Both the position numbers and the translations under genes were made by a program. From BOKV01 sp041739225 (lineage in GTDB: Bacteria; Pseudomonadota; Alphaproteobacteria; Rhizobiales; Rhizobiaceae): a DNA stretch of 5,705 nt. Location: assembly GCA_041739225.1 (NCBI GenBank), contig JBGSOG010000016.1:1-5705 (forward strand). The letters are read 5' to 3'. The notes beneath the pieces are model-generated. The model did not search any database and was not told the DNA's origin. It saw only the letters and a program-made list of their open reading frames with translations. Every line of letters begins with the position of its first letter. The stretch's first letter is position 1. Shown in pieces: positions 1 to 5,705 of the stretch.

Positions 1-64
1 GTCGGGCTCCTCGAGAGCCGCGGGCTGAAAGACCTCAGGGTCAGGGTCGTCCACGATCTCCGAA

Positions 65-159
65 GCCGGGGTGAGGTGCGGTTCGCGCAGCGAACGAGAA
101 GCCAACGATTTGGCTTTTCGAGCAACGAACGCCCGAAGCGCAAGCGATGGGCCGGGGTG
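65..159. repeat. Stacked-hairpin element flanked by 9-bp direct repeats
   Basis: The 9-mer GCCGGGGTG occurs at 65-73 and again at 151-159. Between the copies lie two adjoining hairpins. One is GTTCGC-GCA-GCGAAC (81-95). The other is an 11-bp stem, CGAGAAGCCAA with TTGGCTTTTCG, around a CGAT loop (95-120, one G-U pair). A weaker GCCC/GGGC pairing spans 131-152. The arrangement resembles a small palindromic intergenic element; the flanking direct repeat could be a target duplication or part of the repeat unit. It encodes no protein that I can recognise. Confidence 0.55.
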
Positions 160-324
160 GATGTCACATACTACTACACTAGAGACATCAACTGGATGTC
201 CCGCAGTCCTCATTGGTCCAAATCGCACGTGTTTACGCGCAAGATTTGGAACAAAAAAGTTTTGCTCTTTGACAACCACGGGCGGAATCCGCTGCGTGAA
301 CTGTTGGGTGTGATTTATCGCCCT

Positions 325-353
325 CGCCCTTCGACAAGCTCAGGACAAGGGCG
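325..353. repeat. Short intergenic palindrome (CCTTCGACAAGCTCAGG type)
   Basis: CGCCCTT (325-331) is perfectly complementary to AAGGGCG (347-353), giving a 7-bp stem around a core containing CGACAAGCTCAGG. From memory, this core is a frequent intergenic repeat in alphaproteobacterial genomes. It sits 13 bp before the larger inverted repeat, so the two form a composite repeat cluster. No U-tract follows on either strand, so it is not a textbook terminator. Confidence 0.65.
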
Positions 354-366
354 TCGGGCTTGGCGT

Positions 367-487
367 CCCTCTCCCCCCTTGCGGGGGAGATGTCGCCGCT
401 TGCGGCGACAGAGGGGGGCGAATTGGCAACATCTTTACCCCCCTCTGTCTGCTGCGCAGACATCTCCCCCGCAAGGGGGGAGAGGGG
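367..487. repeat. Compound inverted repeat, rhizobial palindromic intergenic element
   Basis: Two arms of about 50 bp (367-418 and 438-487) are near-perfect inverted copies separated by about 19 bp. The outer 28 bp, built on CTCCCCCCTTGCGGGGGAG, and the inner 12 bp (GACAGAGGGGGG) match. The parts between them differ, yet each is its own hairpin: TGTCGCCGC-TT-GCGGCGACA at 391-410 and TGTCTGC-TGC-GCAGACA at 446-462. Similar CCCCCTCTG.../...CATCTCCCCC repeats are scattered between genes in Rhizobiales. It can form a cruciform in DNA or a branched RNA. It carries no transposase. Confidence 0.85.
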
Positions 488-603
488 TGCCTCGCGCACC
501 GTAACCCCTCAAGCCCGGTCATCCGCTTTACCGGCCACCAGCGGAACAGCCAAAAGGATTTGCGTAAGGGCAGGCAGGGACCGGTGCGACAGGCCATTGA
601 CCT

Positions 604-613
604 TTTGCGCAAA
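604..613. promoter_or_regulatory. 10-bp perfect palindrome just upstream of the transporter start (possible operator)
   Basis: TTTGCGCAAA is an exact 10-bp palindrome ending 19 bp before the transporter ATG. Its position would suit a repressor site or part of the 5' untranslated region. A 10-mer palindrome can arise by chance and no local regulator gene is present, so the assignment is tentative. Confidence 0.2.
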
Positions 614-632
614 TGACATTCCCTTTGCAGCA

Positions 633-2150
633 ATGAACCTGCCTTCCGCCTCAACCACCGAAACATTCTGTCCGCCGCAGTACAGAACAAGGGTACTGAC
701 TGCGGCGATTCTTGCCTCCAGCCTGGGCTTTGTCGACGGAACAGTGGTTTCGATTGCCTTGCCGGCAATCCGGGCAAACCTGCCTGCGTCGCTCGTTGCC
801 GCGCAGTGGGTTTCGGCTTCCTATCTCCTGATGCTTTCTGCCCTGCTGATGGCCGGCGGCGCCTTGGGCGACCGGTTTGGCATCAAGCCGGTTTTTGCAG
901 GTGGCATTGCCCTGTTCCTGATTGCCTCGTTGCTTTGCTCGTTCGCACCGAGTGCCGAACTGCTGATCGCGGCCAGGACCCTTCAAGGGATCGGTGCGGC
1001 GATCATGGTGCCGGGGAGCCTTGCAATCATTGCAAAAGCGTACCCGCCTGCACTGAGAGGCCAGGCAATCGGGGTGTGGGCGTCCTTTTCCGCCGCAACG
1101 GCAGCACTGGGGCCGCTGGCAGGGGGATTGATACTTTCGGCCACGGGGGATTGGGGTTGGCGGCTGATTTTTGCAATCAACCTGCCGCTGGGTCTGGTCT
1201 CATTGGGGTTGCTGCAACCTGTTCCTGCGGATTCGCCGTCGGGCAAGGCCCGGCTAGACATCGCAGGTGTTGTGTTGGCAACGGCAGCATTGGGTTTGCT
1301 TTCGCTGGGACTGACCGGAGGTTTCCCTGGCATGGCGGGTGAGAATGGCAGCGCACCGTTGCCGGAATTGCGGCTTGTCGTTGGCGGATTTGCGATCCTT
1401 GCCCTGTTCTTTTGGTGGCAGACAAAAGCGATTTCGCCAACGCTGCCGCTGGGGTTGTTTCGGGATCCGACTTTCGCCGGCGCCAATCTTGCAACATTCC
1501 TTTTGTATTTCGCGCTGGGGGCGATGTTGTTTTTCCTGCCGATGACCCTGATATCCGCGTGGAATACAGGACCAACTTTGGCAGCCTTGCCGTTCTTGCC
1601 GATCTCGTTGCTGGTCGGTGCGATGTCGGGGCCGGTTGGCAAGCGGGCGGGCAAAACCGGACCCCGCAATTTCATGGCAGTTGGCAGTCTGGTGTGTGCG
1701 TCGGGTTATGCATTTTTGGCGCTCACCGCGCATTTGCAGTGGTTTTGGCTGGCATTGATGCCCTCGATGGTGGTGATCGGGGCAGGACTTGGATTGCTGG
1801 TCTCGCCGCTGTCGATTGCGGTCATGACCGGGGTTCCGGGCGGGCAGACAGGAGTGGCATCAGCAGTCAACAACACTGTAGCCAGGCTTTCGGGGCTGAT
1901 GGCGACAACTTCACTGGGGGTGGTGGTTGCCATGATCTATTCTTCAATGGCCGGAGAAAACCTGCCCGGTTTTCAGTACGGACAAATTCCATCTGGCATC
2001 GAGGATGCGCAAGCGCTGATGTTGTTCAGTGATGCCAGCAATGCCGCCTTGGCAATGGTAGGCTGGATTTGTACCGCTGCCTCGCTGGTGGCAGCGATGG
2101 TTTCCTGGCTGACACTTGGTGAGCGCAGCACGGCTGTGCCGAGATGCTAG
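633..2150 (+). CDS. MFS transporter, DHA2 family (14-TM, EmrB/QacA-type drug efflux)
   Basis: Predicted inner-membrane, proton-driven exporter of 505 residues, a normal length for the 14-helix DHA2 group. Visible family marks, in order: first helix with LGFVDGTVVSIALPAI (31-46), which corresponds to motif D1; motif A loop GALGDRFGIKP (76-86) between helices 2 and 3; RTLQGIGAAIMVPGSL (115-130) in helix 4; motif C ALGPLAGGLI (158-167) in helix 5; then WGWRLIFAINLPLG (174-187), a hallmark of DHA2 proteins. Further hydrophobic helices run to about residue 494; I count 14 in all. Substrate cannot be read from sequence; drugs, dyes or other amphiphiles are typical. The ATG at 633 is chosen because the first helix needs it and the frame upstream only translates the intergenic repeat. 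Its ribosome site is poor, and an in-frame TTG at 597 is an alternative. No adapter (EmrA-like) or regulator gene is adjacent. Confidence 0.93.
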   Translation: MNLPSASTTETFCPPQYRTRVLTAAILASSLGFVDGTVVSIALPAIRANLPASLVAAQWVSASYLLMLSALLMAGGALGDRFGIKPVFAGGIALFLIASLLCSFAPSAELLIAARTLQGIGAAIMVPGSLAIIAKAYPPALRGQAIGVWASFSAATAALGPLAGGLILSATGDWGWRLIFAINLPLGLVSLGLLQPVPADSPSGKARLDIAGVVLATAALGLLSLGLTGGFPGMAGENGSAPLPELRLVVGGFAILALFFWWQTKAISPTLPLGLFRDPTFAGANLATFLLYFALGAMLFFLPMTLISAWNTGPTLAALPFLPISLLVGAMSGPVGKRAGKTGPRNFMAVGSLVCASGYAFLALTAHLQWFWLALMPSMVVIGAGLGLLVSPLSIAVMTGVPGGQTGVASAVNNTVARLSGLMATTSLGVVVAMIYSSMAGENLPGFQYGQIPSGIEDAQALMLFSDASNAALAMVGWICTAASLVAAMVSWLTLGERSTAVPRC

Positions 2151-2165
2151 GGTCTTGACCCTAGC
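2146..2165. terminator. Palindrome shared by two convergent genes; candidate bidirectional terminator
   Basis: GCTAGGGTC and GACCCTAGC form a perfect 9-bp inverted repeat around TT (as RNA, about 8 bp with a 4-nt loop). It contains the TAG stop of the transporter (2148-2150) and the TAG stop of the peptidase (2161-2163, minus strand). These occupy mirror positions and would pair with each other. The placement between convergent genes suits transcription termination in both directions. There is no U-tract after the stem on either strand, so it is not a classic intrinsic terminator; it may mark 3' ends or block RNA decay. Confidence 0.5.
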
Positions 2166-4122
2166 CGTCCGTGCTTGCGAGCTGCGGCGCGCTGTCGTCC
2201 TGCTTCTCCTTGAGCAGATCATCAAGGCGCTCGCGTTCAGCGGTGAATGCGGCCAGTTGCTTGCCGGTCAACTCCAGTCCCTTTGGCAACCTGATGCGCA
2301 TGGGATCGACCTTGGTGCCGTTGACGATAACCTCGTAGTGCAAATGCGGGCCGGTCGAAAGGCCGGTCGATCCCACATAACCGATCACCTGGCCCTGGCG
2401 CACCCTTGCGCCGGGAACCACATTGATCTTGCTCTGGTGCGAATAGGAGGTCACGTAGCCATTGGCATGGCGTATGGTTGTCTGTTTTCCGTATCCAGAT
2501 TCCCAACCGGCGGTTTCAACAGTGCCGTTGCCTGCCGCGATGATGGGAGTGCCGCGCGGTGCGGCCCAGTCCACGCCCCAATGCATCTTGCGATACCGCA
2601 GGATCGGGTGGTAGCGCGGGCCATATGGCGAGCGGAACTTGCCATTGGGCACTGTCTGGCGCAGCAGGAACTTCTTGGCACTTTTGCCCGTCTCATCGAA
2701 GTAATCAACCTGACCGGATTGCGGGTCGCGGAATCGGTAATAATTGTGTTCCTGGGTTCCATTCTTGATGGAAGCAAAGAGAATTTCCGACTTTGCCGTG
2801 GGGGTCTTTTCACCATCCTCAAGCGATATGAAGAACGACAATTCGTCTTTGGATGTGATCGAAGTGTTGTAGTCGAGGTCGAAAGCAAAGACCCTCACCA
2901 GCTTTGTCGCCGTCTCGACTTCCAGTCCTTCGGAAAGCACTGCCCGGTAAATGGAATCATACACGGATGGCAGGCGGGCGTTCGGCCCGAGTACAGCCGG
3001 TCCGCCGGACGACGCAATTTCCGGGGCAAGTTGGGGCTCCTGCGCATAGACGAACCTGTTGTCGTCGCTCTGCGCTATCGAGACCAAATGCTGGTTGCCG
3101 CGATACAAACTGAGGCCAACCGGCTTTTCGAGCAATCCCTCAGTAGTGTTTGCACCCATTTCGTATGCAACGCGGATCTGGTCCTCGGGCAACAGGTCTG
3201 GCGAGCCAAGATCGGACGACAGCACTTTCTCAAAAGTGCGCGCGTCTTTTTTGGTCATCCCTTCAGCTTCCAGGAGCACCGATATCGGTGCCTGGGTACG
3301 CACCCGTATGACGCGCTCATCGTAACGGACCATTTCCCTGTCGAGGGCGCTCTTCTTTTCGGCCAGCAGGACGTTTTCTTCGGTAATGGTGACGCCGGGT
3401 GTTGCCAGAAAACCGCCATCCTGCTGAAACGAAAAGCGCGTTGGATCAAAATAGGCCAGCGAGGCAACGGAGGTAACGCCCGTTGTCAGGCCGGGAGCGG
3501 CGTTGCGAACCTGTTCTTCGATTTCGCTTTCACCTTGTTGTGGTCGTTGTGCAACTTGCGGGCTTGCAGGGTCGAAATCAGATATCTTGATACTGACTTC
3601 CGACTCGACCTTGGCGCCGTAGATTTGGTCGCCAGCCGCGGTGTTCGCAGATTCGGGCTGCGAGGAATCGGCAAAAACCGTCAATGCATTGAAGGCCGGA
3701 TAGCTGACCTGGCGCTTTACCGGAATGGCGAGGGGAGTGGAAACTTTCAAAAACGGCTTTACCTTGACCACGTCGCGGTCGCCTTCGCGCGATATGGTCG
3801 AAACCATCATGATACGGGATGTGGAAACATTCGCTGCGACCGCCGCACCGGGTCGATCGCCCTTGGTAATGCGGCTGACATCGCCGTTCACAGGCCGCGC
3901 GGGTGGTTCAGCCATCAATGTGGCAGCGACTATCTGGCGTGAATCCAGCGCCGCAAACAATGCACCACCCATGAGAAACACGGAGACTACCGCTGCAAGC
4001 ACCGCGCCTGACAGCCAGCGCATGCTGACCCGCCGCTTGTCCGGCTGGCGCCGCATCTTTTCCTTCAGCGCCGGCAAGTCGCCCAGGAAAGACATTTCAA
4101 GATTTGCAGCGCTCTGCGGCAT
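2161..4122 (-). CDS. Membrane-anchored M23 (LytM-type) peptidoglycan endopeptidase
   Basis: Predicted zinc metallopeptidase of 653 residues that cuts peptide cross-links in peptidoglycan from the periplasm. Layout: short basic cytoplasmic tail (1-35); one membrane helix (about 36-59); a long periplasmic region (60-490) including a low-complexity Pro/Ala/Gln stretch (about 183-210) and a segment around 265-350 that may correspond to the LysM-like part of MepM-type proteins; then the M23 domain (about 498-607). Zinc ligands are visible as HWGVD (H514, D518) and the HLH of GPHLHYE (H593, H595), with a further active-site histidine in TSYSH (H562), so the catalytic set is complete. A charged coiled-coil-like tail ends the protein (621-645). 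The ATG at 4122 has GGGAG four bases upstream; an in-frame TTG at 4197 would add 25 residues and is less likely. Rhizobiales M23 proteins with this anchored architecture include polar-growth factors such as RgsM; I cannot tell whether this is the orthologue. The long plus-strand frame lying over it is a codon-bias shadow. Confidence 0.92.
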   Translation of the reverse strand: MPQSAANLEMSFLGDLPALKEKMRRQPDKRRVSMRWLSGAVLAAVVSVFLMGGALFAALDSRQIVAATLMAEPPARPVNGDVSRITKGDRPGAAVAANVSTSRIMMVSTISREGDRDVVKVKPFLKVSTPLAIPVKRQVSYPAFNALTVFADSSQPESANTAAGDQIYGAKVESEVSIKISDFDPASPQVAQRPQQGESEIEEQVRNAAPGLTTGVTSVASLAYFDPTRFSFQQDGGFLATPGVTITEENVLLAEKKSALDREMVRYDERVIRVRTQAPISVLLEAEGMTKKDARTFEKVLSSDLGSPDLLPEDQIRVAYEMGANTTEGLLEKPVGLSLYRGNQHLVSIAQSDDNRFVYAQEPQLAPEIASSGGPAVLGPNARLPSVYDSIYRAVLSEGLEVETATKLVRVFAFDLDYNTSITSKDELSFFISLEDGEKTPTAKSEILFASIKNGTQEHNYYRFRDPQSGQVDYFDETGKSAKKFLLRQTVPNGKFRSPYGPRYHPILRYRKMHWGVDWAAPRGTPIIAAGNGTVETAGWESGYGKQTTIRHANGYVTSYSHQSKINVVPGARVRQGQVIGYVGSTGLSTGPHLHYEVIVNGTKVDPMRIRLPKGLELTGKQLAAFTAERERLDDLLKEKQDDSAPQLASTDG

Positions 4123-4340
4123 TTCACTCCCGTGCGGTGAAAACCGCCAATGTTTGGTCGCTCGTTCTATCGTTTGCCATGCGCCACTGTCCAGCAAATG
4201 CAGACTGCCATTGTGGCGCCATCATGATGCAGTTTGTTGAGGACGCTTTTGTGGTGCCCGGTGCCGGGCATCAAAGGAGTGGGTTACTCCCCCGGAAATG
4301 CGGCTTGCCCATGGCAAAACGAGCAAATTCGGGAGCCGTC
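4123..4340. other. Intergenic region between the divergent peptidase gene and rRNA operon
   Basis: About 220 bp with no supportable gene. It must hold the minus-strand promoter of the peptidase, but I see no convincing -35/-10 pair. Two hairpins are present: GCGCCAC (4181-4187) with GTGGCGC (4213-4219) around a 25-nt loop, and TGGTGCCCG-GTGC-CGGGCATCA (4252-4273, one G-U pair). Neither is followed by a U-tract. Small plus-strand frames here have no recognisable domain, and one runs into the promoter A-tracts. Confidence 0.5.
4127..4131 (-). promoter_or_regulatory. Ribosome binding site of the M23 peptidase
   Basis: Read on the minus strand the sequence is GGGAG-TGAA-ATG. The core complements the 16S 3' end and is what favours the ATG at 4122 over the upstream TTG at 4197. 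The spacing of 4 nt is a little short. Confidence 0.6.
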
Positions 4341-4401
4341 AAAAAAAGTTCAAAAAACTCAAAATAGTTTGTTGACACTTCGGCAGACAGGGGACTATAA
4401 C
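4341..4401 (+). promoter_or_regulatory. rRNA operon promoter with A-tract UP element
   Basis: The -35 is a perfect TTGACA (4372-4377) and the -10 is TATAAC (4396-4401), 18 bp apart (17 if CTATAA at 4395 is used). Directly upstream, A-tracts start at 4341, 4352 and 4361, about one helical turn apart, as expected of an UP element bound by the RNA polymerase alpha subunit. The bases after the -10 (CACGCC) are GC-rich, as in stringently controlled rRNA promoters. The start of transcription is probably near 4407-4409. Its place about 410 bp before the 16S gene, on the same strand, supports the call. Confidence 0.85.
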
Positions 4402-4538
4402 ACGCCACAACGAGGGCGGCGCGCCGCTGGCGACTAAATCGTTCGCTCTTGTAAATCCGAGAAATCGCATTCACATGCATTTTTCAAAAGGCTGTAAAGC
4501 CAGTTGGCGCGTTTCGATGCGCAGGTTGACAGCAGCCC

Positions 4539-4571
4539 GATATCGCGTCTCGTGATATCTGTTCTTTGACA
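4539..4571 (+). promoter_or_regulatory. rRNA antitermination site: boxB-like hairpin plus boxA
   Basis: GATATCGCG (4539-4547) and CGTGATATC (4551-4559) form a 9-bp stem (one G-U pair) around a TCT loop. It is followed at once by TGTTCTTTGACA (4560-4571), very close to the E. coli rRNA boxA TGCTCTTTAACA. The boxB-boxA order matches rRNA leaders, where boxA RNA recruits NusB-NusE and helps polymerase resist Rho-dependent termination. The boxA call is strong; the function of the hairpin is inferred from position. Confidence 0.75.
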
Positions 4572-4589
4572 AGTAAATAAGAAGAAAGA

Positions 4590-4678
4590 GAAACGTGGGC
4601 GGCGGAGTCCCTGCTGAACACCAGTCTGTTATTCCTTCAGTACTGGATGTTCGAACGAGACTTCGGCGGACACGTTTC
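4590..4678 (+). other. Nested leader RNA fold
   Basis: GAAACGTG (4590-4597) pairs with CACGTTTC (4671-4678), closing a domain. Inside it, GAACACCAGT (4616-4625) pairs with ACTGGATGTTC (4642-4652) with one bulged A. Long perfect complements in a rRNA leader suggest a folded domain involved in early pre-rRNA folding or processing; the function is inferred. Confidence 0.5.
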
Positions 4679-4693
4679 GAGGAATGTTACACA

Positions 4694-4788
4694 TCAATGC
4701 GAAAGCATTGAATGTTGTTTTTCCTCGTCAAAACAGTCGCGAAAGCGACGAGTTTAAATGCGTGACCAGGTCACCACGCGAGTGGTGA
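4694..4788 (+). other. Three successive GNRA-tetraloop hairpins in the rRNA leader
   Basis: The stems are TCAATGC-GAAA-GCATTGA (4694-4711), GTCGC-GAAA-GCGAC (4736-4749) and TCACCAC-GCGA-GTGGTGA (4771-4788). Each has perfect base pairing and a loop of the GNRA class. A competing pairing exists in which CTCGTC (4724-4729) binds GACGAG (4747-4752). They may act in folding or processing of the precursor. Confidence 0.6.
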
Positions 4789-4816
4789 TTTAAAAGCCGG
4801 AACAAAATCTCAAATC

Positions 4817-5705
<889 letters not shown>

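Larger units (their letters stand above)
1..632. other. Gene-free, repeat-rich block upstream of the transporter gene
   Basis: I find no convincing gene here. Reading frames stay open across parts of the block on both strands, but their peptides are simple translations of palindromic repeats (for example SPLAGEM-type and LSLSKGEG-type peptides) and have no recognisable domain. Positions 1-64 contain CTCGAG and a doubled AGGGTC, resembling degenerate intergenic repeats common in alphaproteobacteria; the end of an upstream gene cannot be excluded. Positions 160-324 are less GC-rich and unassigned. Positions 488-632 form the region just before the transporter start and should contain its promoter, but no clear -35/-10 pair is visible. 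Confidence 0.6.
4407..4816 (+). other. rRNA operon leader (5' external transcribed spacer)
   Basis: Transcribed, non-coding leader between the inferred start and mature 16S. It contains the boxB-like hairpin and boxA (4539-4571), a nested fold (4590-4678) and three tetraloop hairpins (4694-4788). The segment around 4581-4606 (GAAGAAAGAGAAACGTGGGC and onward) matches what I remember of rhizobial rRNA leaders. The leader half of the RNase III processing stem should lie near the 3' end, but its partner after 16S is outside the window. No gene is present. Confidence 0.75.

Noticed and set aside
1..504. Open frame running through the 5' block on the plus strand, and an open minus-strand frame over about 1-342
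   Set aside because: Both cross known-type palindromic repeats, have no ribosome site or domain, and look like chance open frames in GC-rich repeat DNA. A gene end beyond position 1 cannot be ruled out.
360..632. N-terminal extension of the transporter to the ATG at 360
   Set aside because: The added 91 residues only translate the inverted repeat and its spacer, and the first helix motif of the family begins about 20 residues after the ATG at 633.
2116..3942. Long plus-strand open frame of about 608 codons opposite the M23 gene
   Set aside because: It lies almost entirely antisense to the peptidase. Its product is rich in Arg, Cys, His and Gly and shows no domain. The minus strand has a clear family, catalytic motifs and a ribosome site, so this frame reflects codon bias.
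4252..4273. Intrinsic terminator between the peptidase and the rRNA operon
   Set aside because: The hairpin is strong but there is no U-tract after it on either strand, and no transcript clearly ends there.
4104..4367. Small plus-strand frame with several Cys residues between the peptidase and the rRNA promoter
   Set aside because: It overlaps the peptidase start and runs into the promoter A-tracts, which give its Lys/Ser-rich end. The cysteine spacing fits no motif I know.
4526..4560. Second rRNA promoter using TTGACA at 4526-4531
   Set aside because: The only -10-like sequence (GATATC at 4554) is 22 bp away, too far, and is better explained as part of the boxB-like hairpin.

Overview
The window looks like a piece of an alphaproteobacterial genome, most likely Rhizobiales (Hyphomicrobiales). 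Three things suggest this: the intergenic palindromes at 325-487 are of kinds common in that order; the rRNA leader has the rhizobial pattern (TTCTTTGACA box followed by GAAGAAAGAGAAACGTGGGCGG); and the first ~440 nt of the 16S gene read as alphaproteobacterial/rhizobial. No species is assigned.

Layout. Positions 1-632 hold no convincing gene. They carry stacked hairpins inside a 9-bp direct repeat (65-159), a short palindrome (325-353) and a large compound inverted repeat (367-487). Next is a plus-strand 14-helix MFS drug-efflux-type transporter (633-2150). It converges on a minus-strand membrane-anchored M23 (LytM-type) peptidoglycan endopeptidase (2161-4122). The two stop codons are 10 bp apart and lie in mirrored positions inside one perfect palindrome, a candidate two-way terminator. 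About 220 bp of gene-free DNA separates the peptidase start from a strong rRNA promoter (A-tract UP element, TTGACA-18-TATAAC). A leader of about 410 nt follows, with a boxB-like hairpin, boxA and several stable hairpins. The 16S rRNA gene starts near 4817 and is cut by the window end near E. coli position 945.

How the parts relate. The transporter and peptidase are independent single-gene units with separate envelope roles (export; cell-wall remodelling). The rRNA operon is transcribed away from the peptidase. There is no sign of a defence system, CRISPR array, integrase or transposase.

The most important observation is that the 16S gene appears chimeric. Three helices that join its first part to its second part (h18, h3 and the central pseudoknot h2) all contain uncompensated mismatches, whereas helices lying wholly inside the second part are well paired and covary. 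The likely junction is the universally conserved 530 loop (about 5273-5293). A short-read assembly chimera is the simplest explanation; true intragenic recombination is the alternative. Taxonomy read from the 3' part of this 16S should not be trusted for the contig.
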